Source: Deinococcus radiotolerans (GTDB lineage: Bacteria; Deinococcota; Deinococci; Deinococcales; Deinococcaceae). From it: a stretch of 64,000 bases of DNA. Under the pieces are notes generated by a model. It was not told the origin of the DNA. It did not search any database and worked only from the letters and a program-made list of their open reading frames with translations. This document shows, in pieces, positions 43,695 through 54,662 of the stretch. Both the position numbers and the translations under genes were made by a program. The stretch is taken from positions 1 through 64,000 of the forward strand of contig NZ_BMPE01000003.1 in the NCBI RefSeq assembly GCF_014647435.1, read 5' to 3'. Position 1 is the stretch's first letter, and every line of letters begins with the position of its first letter.

Positions 43695-44894
43695 TCAGGT
43701 CTGAAACGCGAGGTACGTGCGGGTCAGGAAGGCCGGATCGCTCAGCTGCCCGCCCAGCAGCTCCTCGGCGCGGCGCAGCCGGTACCGCAGGGTGTTCAGG
43801 TGCAGGTTCAGCTCCTGCGCCAGCGCCGCCAGGGAGCCCACGTGGCCCAGGTACGCGCGCAGCGTGGCCGCCAGCTTCCCGTCGGGGTCCCCGGCGCGCA
43901 GCCGCGCCTGCCAGTCCGCAGCGTGCGCGGCCCGCTCGGGGCTGTCCAGCAGGGGCCGCAGCGGGTCAGGCTGAGTGAAGGTCGCCGCCCCACGTCCCGG
44001 CGCGCGCGTCAGGGCCTGCACCGCCTCGCGCAGGGCCTCGGCGGCCGAGGCCGGACTGGCGTGCGGTCGGCTCACGCCCAGGCGGAAGGACGCGGTGGTG
44101 GCGTTCAGCAGCGCGTCGTGCAGGCCCGGTGCGCCGCTGCCGTCCCCAGCGGGCCACAGCCACGCGGCCACGTCGCCGTCACCCTCAACGCGTACCGCGG
44201 TCAGGCACGGCACGCCCCGGCGGTAGAAGAAACCCTCGCCGACGCTGCACAGCACGTCCAGCTGCGCAGTCCGGGCCTCGCGCGCGCGGGCCGAGCGGGG
44301 GCTGGGGCCGTCAAGGCGCAGCGCGGCGACCATAAAGGCCTCGCCGGGCGGCAGGTGCGCGGCGTCGCCGGAGAGCAGCGCCTCGAACTGCCGCTCGCCC
44401 ACCCGGCGCCGCGCGGCGCCCGCCGCGGCCGCCTGAAGCCGCGCGAGGCGCAGGAGTTCCGCGATGAGCGCGGCAAGGTCCGCCCAGCCGGGCTCGGCGC
44501 GCAGGTGCAGCGTGCCCACCGGGCGGCGCTCGAACGCGAGGGGCACCTCGGTGCTCACCGCGCCGTCCGGGGCGAGCCCCGCGTGCGCCACCACGTCCCC
44601 CCAGCTGGCCCGGACGGTGACCTCGCCGCCCGTGACCCCGGCCAGCCAGCGGGCCAGCGCCGCCTCCGGCTGCGGGTGGCCCAGGGCCCGCTGCGCGCTG
44701 TCCAGCAGGGCGCGCAGGTCCGGTAGATGAGGGCGCAGCGCCTGAGCCTGAAGTCGGGCGAACGCCGCACGGACGTCGCCCACTGGCACGCCGGGCAGGA
44801 CCCGCACGGCGGCCTCCGCGTCCGGCAGCAGCTCCTCGCCTCCGTGAGGGTGGAGGCCCAGGGCCGCCCGCAGCGCCGTGAGTGACACACTCAC
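43695..44894 (-). CDS. PucR/CdaR-family transcriptional regulator
   Basis: This is a 399-residue regulator with a variable N-terminal sensing region and a C-terminal PucR-type helix-turn-helix. The segment LRAYLGHVGSLAALAQELNLHLNTLRYRLRRAEELLG, at about residues 345-381, is the family hallmark. The start is GTG with AAGGAG upstream. It is divergent from the hpa operon and separated by 161 bases holding candidate promoters and an operator, so it is the most likely activator of that operon. PucR proteins often control purine catabolism, so a purine role is the alternative. Confidence 0.88.
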   Translation of the reverse strand: MSVSLTALRAALGLHPHGGEELLPDAEAAVRVLPGVPVGDVRAAFARLQAQALRPHLPDLRALLDSAQRALGHPQPEAALARWLAGVTGGEVTVRASWGDVVAHAGLAPDGAVSTEVPLAFERRPVGTLHLRAEPGWADLAALIAELLRLARLQAAAAGAARRRVGERQFEALLSGDAAHLPPGEAFMVAALRLDGPSPRSARAREARTAQLDVLCSVGEGFFYRRGVPCLTAVRVEGDGDVAAWLWPAGDGSGAPGLHDALLNATTASFRLGVSRPHASPASAAEALREAVQALTRAPGRGAATFTQPDPLRPLLDSPERAAHAADWQARLRAGDPDGKLAATLRAYLGHVGSLAALAQELNLHLNTLRYRLRRAEELLGGQLSDPAFLTRTYLAFQT

Positions 44895-44923
44895 TCCTTT
44901 CGCCCCACACTGGTCATTGTCAG

Positions 44924-44943
44924 ATCATACAAAAGTGGTTGTA
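44924..44943. promoter_or_regulatory. Candidate operator TACAA-N6-TTGTA over the regulator promoter
   Basis: TACAA (44928-44932) and TTGTA (44939-44943) form a perfect inverted repeat. On the minus strand the left arm overlaps TATGAT (44924-44929), the likely -10 box of the regulator gene. Binding here could both limit the regulator and activate the divergent hpa operon. Confidence 0.45.
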
Positions 44944-44962
44944 GTTTCTGTGCCTTCCACCG

Positions 44963-44992
44963 TTGAGCGCTCAGGCCGCGCGGGCCTACGCT
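44963..44992 (+). promoter_or_regulatory. Promoter of the hpa operon
   Basis: TTGAGC (44963-44968) and TACGCT (44987-44992) are 18 bases apart on the plus strand. Transcription should begin near 44999, giving a leader of about 57 bases with a strong ribosome site (GGAGG) before hpaE. The repeat TACAA-N6-TTGTA lies 20 bases upstream of the -35. Confidence 0.6.
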
Positions 44993-45055
44993 GCGGGGAA
45001 GCCCAATTCACGTGACCGGCACCCGAGCCGCGACCCCGTCTCTCCTGGAGGATTC

Positions 45056-46585
45056 ATGACCGTCACCACCCCGTCCCCCCAAGGCGCCCTGCACGACCGC
45101 CTGCGCACACCCCTGCTGCACTTCATCGGCGGGCAGTGGGTGCCCGCGCAGTCCGGCGAGACCTTCGACTTCCACGCCCCAGCCGATAACCGCGTGCTGG
45201 GCCAGGCCGCCAGCGGTGACGCCCGCGACATGGACCGCGCCGCGCAGGCCGCGCACGCCGCGTTCCCCGCCTGGCGGGCGCTGAGCGGCAAGAAACGCCG
45301 CGCGCTGCTGTACCGCGTGGCGGACCTGATCGAGGCGCGCGCGCACGACATCGCCGTGGCCGAGAGCACCGATACGGGGCAGCCCATCCGCTTCATGAAG
45401 AGTGCCGCCGTGCGCGCCGCCGAGAACTTCCGCTTCTTCGCCGACCGCGCCGAGGGCGCCCAGGACGGCCTGAGCCTGCCCACCGAGGGCTTCCTGAACT
45501 ACACCGTCCGCCAGCCCATCGGGCCGGTCGGCGTGATCACCCCGTGGAACACGCCGTTCATGCTGAGTTCCTGGAAGATCGCGCCTGCCCTGGCCGCCGG
45601 GTGCACGGTCGTGCACAAGCCCGCCGAGTGGAGCCCCGTGACCGCCACGATCCTCGCCGAGATCATGCACGAGGCCGGGATTCCCGCTGGTGTGGTGAAC
45701 CTCGTGCACGGCTTCGGTGAGACCGCCGGGAAGGCCCTGACCGAGCACCCCCTGATTAAAGCCATCGCTTTCATTGGGGAGAGCCGCACCGGGAGCCTCA
45801 TCCAGAAGCAGGGCGCGGACACCCTCAAGCGCGTGCACCTCGAACTGGGCGGGAAGAACCCGGTCGTGGTGTTCGACGACGCCGACCTGAGCCGCGCGCT
45901 GGACGCCGCAATCTTCATGATCTACTCCCTGAACGGGCAGCGCTGCACGAGTTCCAGTCGCCTGCTCGTGCAGCGTGGCGTGCATGACCAGTTTGTCGAG
46001 CAGCTTGCGGCGCGCGTGGCGAACATCCGCGTGGGGGACCCCCTGGACCCCGCCACCGAGGTCGGGCCCCTGATTCACCCCCGGCAGTTCGAGAAGGTCT
46101 GCTCGTACTTCGACGCAGCCCGCGCGGACGGCGCGACCATCAAGGTCGGCGGCGAGCGCATCGGCGACACCGGGAACTACGTGCGCCCCACCCTCTTCAC
46201 AGACGCCCGCAACGACATGCGGATCGCGCAGGAAGAGATCTTCGGGCCCGTCCTCACGGTCATCCCGTTCGACACGGACGAGGACGCGCTGCGCCTCGCC
46301 AATGACGTGCCGTACGGTCTCGCGGCGTACCTGTGGACGAACGACCTGACCCGCGCGCACACCTTCGCGCACGGCCTGGACAGCGGCATGATCTGGGTGA
46401 ACAGCGAGAACGTCCGCCACCTGCCCACCCCGTTCGGCGGCATGAAGGCCAGCGGCATCGGCCGCGACGGCGGCGACTACTCCTTCGACTTCTACATGGA
46501 AACGAAGAACGTCGCCATCAACCTCAGTGGCCACCGCGCCCAGCAGCTCGGGATGCCGGGCACGCCCCAGAACAAGGAGAATTGA
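45056..46585 (+). CDS. hpaE: 5-carboxymethyl-2-hydroxymuconate semialdehyde dehydrogenase
   Basis: HpaE oxidises the ring-cleavage semialdehyde of homoprotocatechuate to the diacid, using NAD. The 509-residue aldehyde dehydrogenase has [21 protein letters not shown], the catalytic Glu in [12 protein letters not shown], the catalytic Cys in [11 protein letters not shown], and [13 protein letters not shown]. It starts at ATG 45056 with GGAGG 5 bases upstream; a longer frame from 44963 overlaps the promoter. The specific assignment rests on its place in a complete hpa pathway operon; it is the first gene. Confidence 0.92.
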   Translation: MTVTTPSPQGALHDRLRTPLLHFIGGQWVPAQSGETFDFHAPADNRVLGQAASGDARDMDRAAQAAHAAFPAWRALSGKKRRALLYRVADLIEARAHDIAVAESTDTGQPIRFMKSAAVRAAENFRFFADRAEGAQDGLSLPTEGFLNYTVRQPIGPVGVITPWNTPFMLSSWKIAPALAAGCTVVHKPAEWSPVTATILAEIMHEAGIPAGVVNLVHGFGETAGKALTEHPLIKAIAFIGESRTGSLIQKQGADTLKRVHLELGGKNPVVVFDDADLSRALDAAIFMIYSLNGQRCTSSSRLLVQRGVHDQFVEQLAARVANIRVGDPLDPATEVGPLIHPRQFEKVCSYFDAARADGATIKVGGERIGDTGNYVRPTLFTDARNDMRIAQEEIFGPVLTVIPFDTDEDALRLANDVPYGLAAYLWTNDLTRAHTFAHGLDSGMIWVNSENVRHLPTPFGGMKASGIGRDGGDYSFDFYMETKNVAINLSGHRAQQLGMPGTPQNKEN

Positions 46586-46586
46586 G

Positions 46587-48095
<1,509 letters not shown>

Positions 48096-48096
48096 C

Positions 48097-49065
48097 ATGG
48101 AGACGCCCAATACCATCCGCATCGCGCACGGCATCTTCTACGTCACGGATCTCGCCGCGTCCCGCCACTTCTACGTGGACCTGCTGGGCCTGAACGTCCT
48201 GCACGAGACCGAGGGCGCCCTGTACCTGCGCGCCAACGAGGACCGCGAATGGACGCTGAAACTCGAACTCGCCCCCGAGGCGGGCGTGAAGCACCTCGCG
48301 TACCGCGTGGGCACCGACGCCGACCTGGACGCCCTGACCGCGTTCCTGGACGCGCAGGGCATCCCCTGGCGCTGGGAGACCGAACTCGACCGCCCGCGCC
48401 TGCTGCGCTTCCAGGACCCGTACGGCGTGCCCGTCGCGTTCTACGCGCAGTCGGTCAAGCACCCCTGGCTGCTGCAGGACTACCACCTGCACCGCGGCGC
48501 GGGCCTGCAACGCATCGACCACATCAACGTCATGACGCCCGACGTGGAGGGCGTGATGCGCTGGTACATGGATCACCTGGGTTTCCGCCTCAGCGAGTAC
48601 ACCGAGGACGACCACGGGCGCATCTGGGCCGCGTGGATCCAGCGCCGGGGCAGTGTGCACGACCTCGCCCTCACCAACGGCATGGGGCCGAGGCTGCATC
48701 ACTTCGCGTACTGGATGCCGGACATGCAGAGCATCATCCGCACCTGCGACATCCTCGCGGGCGCGCGCATGCCCGAACACATCGAGCGCGGCCCCGGCCG
48801 CCACGGCGTCAGCAACGCCTTCTTCCTGTACATCCGTGACCCCGACGGGCACCGCATCGAGCTGTACACGTGCGACTACCTGACCGTCGACCCGGACTTC
48901 GAACCGATCCGCTGGCACCTCGCCGACCCCCGCCGCCAGACCCTCTGGGGCGCCAAGACCCCGAAAAGCTGGTTCGAGGAGGGCTCCCTGCTGGAAGCCT
49001 TCGGCGGCGGCTGGGTGCAACCCCGCGAGAGCGACCTGAAAGGCCTGCCCGTCCACGTCATCTAA
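48097..49065 (+). CDS. hpaD: 3,4-dihydroxyphenylacetate 2,3-dioxygenase (type I extradiol)
   Basis: HpaD opens the catechol ring of homoprotocatechuate next to the hydroxyls. This 322-residue protein is of the vicinal-oxygen-chelate type, with two beta-alpha-beta-beta-beta domain pairs; the metal ligands are the His in QRIDHINVMTPD, the His in LHHFAYWMPD and the Glu in HRIELYTCDY. This resembles Brevibacterium/Arthrobacter homologs and not the unrelated E. coli HpaD. The start ATG lies one base after the hpaB stop. The metal may be Fe or Mn. Confidence 0.93.
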   Translation: METPNTIRIAHGIFYVTDLAASRHFYVDLLGLNVLHETEGALYLRANEDREWTLKLELAPEAGVKHLAYRVGTDADLDALTAFLDAQGIPWRWETELDRPRLLRFQDPYGVPVAFYAQSVKHPWLLQDYHLHRGAGLQRIDHINVMTPDVEGVMRWYMDHLGFRLSEYTEDDHGRIWAAWIQRRGSVHDLALTNGMGPRLHHFAYWMPDMQSIIRTCDILAGARMPEHIERGPGRHGVSNAFFLYIRDPDGHRIELYTCDYLTVDPDFEPIRWHLADPRRQTLWGAKTPKSWFEEGSLLEAFGGGWVQPRESDLKGLPVHVI

Positions 49066-49107
49066 GGTGAGTGGGTCGTCAACCCCTCTGGCCCCTGTGC
49101 CTTTCTG

Positions 49108-49156
49108 GCTCCCCTGTGGGGAGCGGGCGGCGCAGTGGACGGAGGGGTCCGCCCGC
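49108..49156 (+). promoter_or_regulatory. Hairpin pair in the hpaD-hpaG gap
   Basis: The 117-base gap holds GCTCCCC-TGT-GGGGAGC (49108-49124) and GCGGGCGG...CCGCCCGC (49123-49156, 18-base loop with an inner GGAC/GTCC). It is the only sizeable break in the hpa operon, so it may mark a partial terminator or an RNA-processing point. The ribosome site GAGG and hpaG follow. Confidence 0.5.
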
Positions 49157-49182
49157 GACTCCATTCCCACCTGAGGTTTCCA

Positions 49183-49968
49183 ATGAAAACTGCGAATTTT
49201 ATGGCCCGTGGCCGTCAGCACCGTGGCGTGCTGCAAGGTGGCCTGCTGATCGACGCGGCGGGCGAGGCGCACCGCCCGGACGAGGTGCAGTTCCTGCTGC
49301 CCGTGAACCCCGGTAAGGTGATTGCGCTGGCGCTGAACTACGCCGATCACAATGCCGAGCTGGGCTTCAAGACGCCGGAGGAACCGGTGATGTTCCTCAA
49401 GCCGAACACCAGTCTGCTGCCGCACGGCGGCACGGTGGAGTACCCGCGCGGGGCGCAGTTCATGCACTACGAGGTGGAACTGGGCATCGTGGTCGGCCGG
49501 GACGCGCGGCGCGTGAAGGCGAAGGACGCGGAAGCGTATATCGGCGGGTACACGATCGCGAACGATCTGGTCGTGCGGGATTACGTCAGCAACTACTACC
49601 GCCCGCCCATGCGCGCCAAGGGCTGGGATACCTTCGGGCCGCTGGGGCCGTACCTCGTGTCGGCGGACGAGGTGCCGGACCCGTACAACCTGGGCCTGCG
49701 GGCCTTCGTGAACGGCGAACTGCGCCAGGAGGGCAACACGCGCGACATGATCCTCCGCGGGCCGGAACTGATCGAATTCATGAGCCGCTTCATGACCCTG
49801 CAGGCGGGCGACGTGATACTGACCGGCACACCGAAGGGCGTGTCGCACGTGAAGCCGGGCGACGTGATGCGCCTGGAGATCGACGGGCTGGGCGCGCTGG
49901 AGAACGACGTGCAGTGGGAATCGGAGGACGCCGAGCCGCTGATCGCGCAGGAAGGGCAGCGGATCTGA
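49183..49968 (+). CDS. hpaG: Fumarylacetoacetate hydrolase-family HPA pathway decarboxylase/isomerase
   Basis: This 261-residue FAH-family protein corresponds to HpaG, which decarboxylates 5-oxopent-3-ene-1,2,5-tricarboxylate and isomerises the product. It has the family metal site in HYEVELGIVVG (Glu and Glu), NDLVVRD with the Asp, and ILTGTPKGVSHVKPGD. The N-terminal half of the classical two-domain E. coli HpaG is absent, so this single-domain protein may carry one or both activities. I used the ATG at 49183 with GAGG upstream. Its stop overlaps hpaF by one base. Confidence 0.87.
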   Translation: MKTANFMARGRQHRGVLQGGLLIDAAGEAHRPDEVQFLLPVNPGKVIALALNYADHNAELGFKTPEEPVMFLKPNTSLLPHGGTVEYPRGAQFMHYEVELGIVVGRDARRVKAKDAEAYIGGYTIANDLVVRDYVSNYYRPPMRAKGWDTFGPLGPYLVSADEVPDPYNLGLRAFVNGELRQEGNTRDMILRGPELIEFMSRFMTLQAGDVILTGTPKGVSHVKPGDVMRLEIDGLGALENDVQWESEDAEPLIAQEGQRI

Positions 49969-50360
49969 TGCCGCACCTGACCGTGGAGTACACCGACAAC
50001 CTGACGGCGCCCCGCGTGCCGGAGCTGCTGCGCGCGCTGAACGGGGTGCTGCTGGCCCGCCCGGACGTGTACCCGCCGGGCGGCATCCGCGCCCGTGCGC
50101 ACCGCCTCACCGAGTACGTCGTCGCGGACGGCGCGCATGACGACGCGTTCGTGCACGTCACGCTGAAGATCGCCGCCGGGCGTAGCGAGGCCGTGAAGGC
50201 CGAGACGGGCGCGGCGCTGTTCGAGGTGCTCAAGGCCCACTTTGCCAGCGACTTCGAATCCCGCTATCTGGCGCTGTCACTGGAGATCGCGGAGTTCAGC
50301 GAGGCCGGCACCTTCAAGCACAACAACATCCACGCCCGCTACCGCAAGGTGACGTCGTGA
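49968..50360 (+). CDS. hpaF: 5-carboxymethyl-2-hydroxymuconate delta-isomerase
   Basis: HpaF (CHMI) is a small tautomerase-superfamily trimer that isomerises 5-carboxymethyl-2-hydroxymuconate. The 130-residue protein starts [12 protein letters not shown], with Pro2 becoming the catalytic N-terminal proline after Met removal. [21 protein letters not shown] and NNIHARYRK are family features. The ATG overlaps the hpaG stop by one base (TGATG); its stop overlaps hpaH. Confidence 0.92.
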   Translation: MPHLTVEYTDNLTAPRVPELLRALNGVLLARPDVYPPGGIRARAHRLTEYVVADGAHDDAFVHVTLKIAAGRSEAVKAETGAALFEVLKAHFASDFESRYLALSLEIAEFSEAGTFKHNNIHARYRKVTS

Positions 50361-51169
50361 GTGGCCTGAGTGACGCGCAGGTGCAGGACGCCGCGCGCCG
50401 CCTGCACGCCGCCGAGCAGTCCCGCGCCCCCATGCGGCAGCTGTCCGGGCAGTACCCCGGCCTGACCATTGCGGACGCGTACCGGGTGCAGGACGCCTGG
50501 GTGAGCCACAAGCTCACGCAGGGCCGCCGCGTGATCGGGCACAAGATCGGCCTGACATCGCGCGCCATGCAGCAGGCCGTGAACATCGACGAGCCCGACT
50601 ACGGCACCCTCCTTGACGACATGGTGTTCAGCGAACTCCAGCCCATCCCGTCGGGGCGATTCATCGTGCCGCGCGTGGAGGTGGAACTCGCGTTCATCCT
50701 CGGGAAGGACCTGCGCGGGCCGAACGTGACCGTCATGGACGTGCTGGACGCCACGCGCTGGGTGGTCCCGGCCGCCGAGATCATCGACGCGCGCATCGAA
50801 CGCGTGGACCGCGAGACGGGCGCGACCCGCAAGGTGACGGACACCATCAGCGACAACGCCGCGAACGCCGGGATCGTGCTCGGCGGGCGGCCCGTGCGAC
50901 CCACCGACGTGGACCTGCGCTGGGTGGGCGCACTGCTGTTCCGCAACGGCGTGATCGAGGAGACCGGCGTGGCGGCCGGCGTGCTGAACCACCCGGCCGA
51001 GGGCGTGGCGTGGCTGGCCAACCGCCTCGCGCCGCACGGCGTGACCCTGCGCGCTGGGGAGACGGTCCTGGCCGGGTCGTTCGTGCGCCCGGTGGACGCC
51101 GCGCCCGGCGACCTGTTCCACGCGGATTACGGCCCGCTGGGCAGCGTGACCCTGAGGTTCGCGCGGTGA
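50357..51169 (+). CDS. hpaH: 2-oxo-hept-4-ene-1,7-dioate hydratase
   Basis: HpaH adds water to 2-oxohept-4-ene-1,7-dioate using a divalent metal. The 270-residue protein has [57 protein letters not shown] (metal Glu residues) and [16 protein letters not shown], all typical of the HpaH/MhpD family. The GTG start overlaps the hpaF stop (GTGA) and its stop overlaps hpaI. Confidence 0.93.
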   Translation: MSGLSDAQVQDAARRLHAAEQSRAPMRQLSGQYPGLTIADAYRVQDAWVSHKLTQGRRVIGHKIGLTSRAMQQAVNIDEPDYGTLLDDMVFSELQPIPSGRFIVPRVEVELAFILGKDLRGPNVTVMDVLDATRWVVPAAEIIDARIERVDRETGATRKVTDTISDNAANAGIVLGGRPVRPTDVDLRWVGALLFRNGVIEETGVAAGVLNHPAEGVAWLANRLAPHGVTLRAGETVLAGSFVRPVDAAPGDLFHADYGPLGSVTLRFAR

Positions 51170-51966
51170 ACGCCCCCGACCTGCACAATCCGTTCAAGGC
51201 GGCGCTGGCGCGCGGCGAGTTCCAGCTGGGCCTGTGGCTGGCGCTGGCCGACCCGTACAGCGCCGAGATCATCGCCGGGGCGGGCTTCGACTGGCTGCTG
51301 ATTGACGGGGAGCACGCCCCGAACGACGTGCGCAGCACCCTGTCCGTGGTGCAGGCGCTCGCGGCGTACCCGGTGACGCCCATCGTGCGGCCCCCCATCG
51401 GGCAGACGCACCTGCTCAAGCAGTACCTGGATCTGGGCGTGCAGACGCTGCTGGTGCCCATGGTCGAGAGTGGCGCGCAGGCCCGTGAGCTGGTCGCCGC
51501 GACCCGCTACCCGCCGCGCGGCGTGCGGGGCGTGGGCAGCGCGATTGCCCGCGCGTCCCGCTGGAACGGCATTCCCGACTACCTGCACCGCACCGACGCG
51601 GAAATCTGCCTGCTCGTTCAGGTCGAGAGTGCCGCCGGACTGGCCGCGCTGGACGACATCCTGGCCGTCGAGGGTGTGGACGGCGTGTTCATCGGCCCGG
51701 CGGACCTGAGTGCCAGCCTGGGTCACCTCGGGAACCCCGCGCATCCCGACGTTCAAGCCGCGATTCTGGATGCCGTGACCCGCACCCGCGCGGCCGGGAA
51801 GGCAGCAGGCATCCTCTGCACGGAAGTGCAGGTCGACACCTACCGCGCGGCCGGTTGCACGTTTATTGCAGCGGGCGTGGACACGACCCTGCTGGCCCGC
51901 GCCGCGCGCGAACTGGCCGGCCGGCACCGCGCCGAGGGCGAGCAGGGGAACAGCGGGCCCTACTAA
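51166..51966 (+). CDS. hpaI: 2,4-dihydroxyhept-2-ene-1,7-dioate aldolase
   Basis: HpaI is a class II pyruvate aldolase that cleaves the last pathway intermediate to pyruvate and succinate semialdehyde. The 266-residue protein has [34 protein letters not shown] with the catalytic His/Asp region, [32 protein letters not shown] (metal Glu) and [17 protein letters not shown] (metal Asp). I read a GTG start overlapping the hpaH stop; longer readings lie inside hpaH. Succinate semialdehyde can be used by the dehydrogenase encoded convergently next door. Confidence 0.93.
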   Translation: MNAPDLHNPFKAALARGEFQLGLWLALADPYSAEIIAGAGFDWLLIDGEHAPNDVRSTLSVVQALAAYPVTPIVRPPIGQTHLLKQYLDLGVQTLLVPMVESGAQARELVAATRYPPRGVRGVGSAIARASRWNGIPDYLHRTDAEICLLVQVESAAGLAALDDILAVEGVDGVFIGPADLSASLGHLGNPAHPDVQAAILDAVTRTRAAGKAAGILCTEVQVDTYRAAGCTFIAAGVDTTLLARAARELAGRHRAEGEQGNSGPY

Positions 51967-51984
51967 CGGCGATCATGCTTAAAA

Positions 51985-52014
51985 CGGAGTGGAAGGTGCA
52001 GGCCTTCCACTCCG
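51985..52014. terminator. Bidirectional terminator between hpaI and gabD
   Basis: CGGAGTGGAAGG and its exact complement form a 12-base stem with a 6-base loop; four A residues before it give a T-rich tail on the other strand. Confidence 0.8.
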
Positions 52015-52056
52015 CGTTCACCCGCGCCGTGGCCGGTGCGGGAGGCACCCCGGCGC

Positions 52057-53499
52057 TCAGAGGCCCAGGCTGACGTACTTGACTTCCAGGTACTCCTCCA
52101 GGCCCCAGTGGCCGCCCTCGCGGCCCACGCCGCTGTTTTTCATGCCGCCGAACGGCATCTGCGGGGCGGCCGCGCTGGGCACGCCGTCGTTGATGCCCAC
52201 GATGCCGTACTCCAGCGCCTCGGCCACGCGGAACGCGCGGCTCAGGTCGCGGGTATACGCGTACGCGGCCAGGCCGTACTCGCTGGCGTTCGCCAGGGCC
52301 AGGCCCTCTTCCTCGGTGTCGAACACGACGACCGGCGCTACGGGCCCGAAGGTCTCCTCGCGCAGGATCAGGCTGTCGGGGTGCACGCCGGTCAGCACGG
52401 TCGGCTGGAAGTACAGGCCCTCGTGCACCTCTCCTCCGGTCACGGCGGTTGCGCCGCGCGTCAGGGCGTCCTCCACCTGCGCGCGGACCTTGTCCAGGCC
52501 CGCCTGCTCCACGACCGGGCCGACCCCGGTGCTGTCCAGCAGGGGGTCACCCAGGACCAGTTCGCCGGTCAGGCGTTTCAGAATCTCTGTGAAGGGCGCG
52601 GCCACGTCCCGCTGCACGTACACGCGGTTGGTGCTGATGCAGGTCTGCCCGGAGTTCCGGAACTTGCTGGCGACCACCTCCCGCGCGGCGCGGTCCAGGT
52701 CGGCGTCCGCGAAGATCAGGAACGGCGCGTGCCCGCCGAGTTCCAGGGACACGCGCTTGAGGGTCCGCGCGGCCTGCCCGTACAGCAGCCGGCCCACGGC
52801 GGTGGACCCCGTGAAGGTCAGTTTGCGGACCCGCTCGTCGGCCATGAAGGGTGCGCTGAAGGCGGGCGCGTCGTTGGTGGGGAGCACCTGCAGCGTGTTG
52901 GGCGGCCCGCCCGCCTGGAGCCACAGTTCTGCGAGGTACAGGGCGGTCATGGGGCTCTGCTCGGCGGGCTTGAGGATCATGACGCACCCGGCGGCCAGGG
53001 CGGGCGCGGCCTTGCGGGTGATCATGCCCGCCGGGAAGTTCCACGGCGTGACGGCGTACACGATCCCGACCGGTTCGCTGCGGGTGAAGCCCCGCTTGTG
53101 GTCGAAGCGGCTGGGCACGCGCTCGCCGCCGATGCGGCTGGCCTCCTCGGCGCACCATTCGACGAAACTGGCCGCGTAGTGCACCTCGCCGCGCGTTTCC
53201 GTGATGGGTTTACCCATCTCCAGGGTCATGAGCCGCGCGAGCTGCTCCTTGTGCTCGAACATCAGGTCATGCCAGCGGCGCAGCACCTGCCCCCGCTGGT
53301 AGGGGTTCACGTTCCGCCACGCCTTCAGGGCCTCATCGGCCGCGTCGATGGCGCGCCGGGCGTCGTCGGCGGTGCAGTCGGCAACTGCGCCGATGGGCCG
53401 CTGCGTGCCGGGGTGAATGACCTCGAAGGTCCGGGGGGTGGCGTGCCACGCGCCGTCAAAGTACGCCTGGCTGCGGATGACGCTGTCGTTGGTGATCAT
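52057..53499 (-). CDS. gabD: NAD(P)-dependent succinate-semialdehyde dehydrogenase
   Basis: This 480-residue aldehyde dehydrogenase is of the GabD type and would oxidise succinate semialdehyde to succinate. It has TPWNFPAGMITRKAAPALAAG, catalytic Glu in LELGGHAPFLIF, FRNSGQTCISTNRVYVQ with the catalytic Cys and the SGQTC-type signature of GabD, and EETFGPVAPVVVF. I chose the ATG at 53499 (MITNDSVIRSQ). It faces the hpa operon tail to tail, with its own upstream region. Metabolically it completes 4-hydroxyphenylacetate degradation to the TCA cycle. Confidence 0.88.
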   Translation of the reverse strand: MITNDSVIRSQAYFDGAWHATPRTFEVIHPGTQRPIGAVADCTADDARRAIDAADEALKAWRNVNPYQRGQVLRRWHDLMFEHKEQLARLMTLEMGKPITETRGEVHYAASFVEWCAEEASRIGGERVPSRFDHKRGFTRSEPVGIVYAVTPWNFPAGMITRKAAPALAAGCVMILKPAEQSPMTALYLAELWLQAGGPPNTLQVLPTNDAPAFSAPFMADERVRKLTFTGSTAVGRLLYGQAARTLKRVSLELGGHAPFLIFADADLDRAAREVVASKFRNSGQTCISTNRVYVQRDVAAPFTEILKRLTGELVLGDPLLDSTGVGPVVEQAGLDKVRAQVEDALTRGATAVTGGEVHEGLYFQPTVLTGVHPDSLILREETFGPVAPVVVFDTEEEGLALANASEYGLAAYAYTRDLSRAFRVAEALEYGIVGINDGVPSAAAPQMPFGGMKNSGVGREGGHWGLEEYLEVKYVSLGL

Positions 53500-53714
53500 G
53501 GGGCCTCGCTCGTCGGTGACGTCCACTGGGACGCCGCCGCGCGCCGGGATGACCGGTCAGGAAAGGGGGAAGTGCCGAAGGTCGCCTCCGATGATAGTGA
53601 GCGCGGGCCGCTGCGGGGCGTCGGGCGTCCCGCGCTGGTGATCGACCCCGCAAGGCAGCGCGTTCCAGACAGGCCGCCCGGCCCCACGCCGGGCGGGGGG
53701 CTACGCTGAGCCGC
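53500..53714. promoter_or_regulatory. Divergent promoter region of gabD and the P-loop kinase gene
   Basis: No gene is seen in these 215 bases. On the minus strand TATCAT near 53592-53597 could be the gabD -10 box, giving an approximately 85-base leader. On the plus strand TACGCT (53702-53707) lies exactly 7 bases before the kinase ATG, the leaderless pattern. Confidence 0.45.
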
Positions 53715-54347
53715 ATGACCGACCCGGCGCGGCTGACCCTCCCCGACCTCCTCACGCGCGCCCGGCAGCTGATCGCGTCCGGGGAGCGGCGCCTGTTGGG
53801 CCTGACCGGCAGTCCGGGCGCCGGGAAATCCACGCTGGCTGCGATGCTGGCGGCGCAGCTGGGCGATCAGGTCGCGCTGGTGCCCATGGACGGCTTTCAC
53901 CTGGCCAACGAGGAGTTACGCCGACTGGGCCGCGCGCCGCGCAAGGGCGCGCCCGACACCTTCGACGTGGGCGGGTACGCGGCGCTGCTCACGCGGGTGC
54001 GCCGTCAGGACGAGGAGGTAGTGTACGCTCCTCGCTTCGACCGGCACCTGGAGGAGAGTATCGGCAGCGCCCTGCCGGTGCCACGCTCGGCGCCGCTGGT
54101 GATCACGGAGGGCAATTACCTGCTGCTGGACGGGCCGTGGCAGGCGGCGCGCGCACAGCTGGACGAGGTGTGGTTTCTGGCGCCGCCCGAGGACGCGCGC
54201 CGCGCGGGCCTGATCGCCCGGCACGAGGCGCACGGCCGCGACGCGCTGGCCGCCCGGCAGTGGGTGGAGTCGGTGGATGACGCGAACGCCCGCCTGATCG
54301 AGGCCGCGCAGGAGCGCGCGGACCTGATCGTGCGCCTGGACTGGTGA
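53715..54347 (+). CDS. P-loop kinase of the uridine kinase/PanK-like (FrcK) family
   Basis: This 210-residue protein resembles the nucleoside/nucleotide kinase family proteins related to uridine kinase and pantothenate kinase. It has the Walker A GSPGAGKSTLAAML, VALVPMDGFHLANEEL with the phosphate-acceptor-site Asp, RKGAPDTFDVGGYAALL, PRFDRHLEESIGSA and VITEGNYLLLDGPW (Walker B-like). The substrate is unknown; some relatives act with sugar transporters as fructose kinases. It is a single gene with a leaderless start. Confidence 0.82.
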   Translation: MTDPARLTLPDLLTRARQLIASGERRLLGLTGSPGAGKSTLAAMLAAQLGDQVALVPMDGFHLANEELRRLGRAPRKGAPDTFDVGGYAALLTRVRRQDEEVVYAPRFDRHLEESIGSALPVPRSAPLVITEGNYLLLDGPWQAARAQLDEVWFLAPPEDARRAGLIARHEAHGRDALAARQWVESVDDANARLIEAAQERADLIVRLDW

Positions 54348-54457
54348 GCGCAGGGCCAGAGGGTAACCGCCTGAACGTCCAGTGGGCGGGAATGTGCTGA
54401 TCGTCCGTGATTGCGCAGCCGCGCCAGATCAGAGCGTCCTGCCAGGTCCATGCAGAA

Positions 54458-54502
54458 CAGATCCGGCCGACTGTCCCGTACTCGGGGGGCGGTCCGGATC
54501 TG
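54458..54502. terminator. Hairpin CAGATCCGG...CCGGATCTG
   Basis: A perfect 9-base stem with a 27-base loop, beginning 11 bases after the stop of the candidate small minus-strand ORF and 110 bases after the kinase stop. It may end transcripts from both sides. Confidence 0.45.
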
Positions 54503-54512
54503 CGCTCAGCGG

Positions 54513-54662
54513 TCAGTGCAGCTCGTCGCTGTCCACCTGTGGTTCGGGGAGGACGTGGAGGGTGGAGGGCGCCGCGGGCGGACCCGGCGGCAGCGGTTCG
54601 GCGAGAGCGCCCAGCAGCCATTCGATCTGCTGGACGTTTGCCTGCTCGTGAGGATCAGACAT
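54513..54662 (-). CDS. Candidate small protein (49 residues), unknown
   Basis: An ATG at 54662 opens a 49-codon frame with GC-rich third positions in keeping with real genes here. The product is acidic and proline-rich in its middle (MSDPHEQANVQQIEWLLGAL, then PLPPGPPAAPS). It has no cysteine, signal peptide or membrane segment. No ribosome site or TANNNT box at the right distance is visible, which lowers confidence. I do not recognise it. Confidence 0.4.
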   Translation of the reverse strand: MSDPHEQANVQQIEWLLGALAEPLPPGPPAAPSTLHVLPEPQVDSDELH

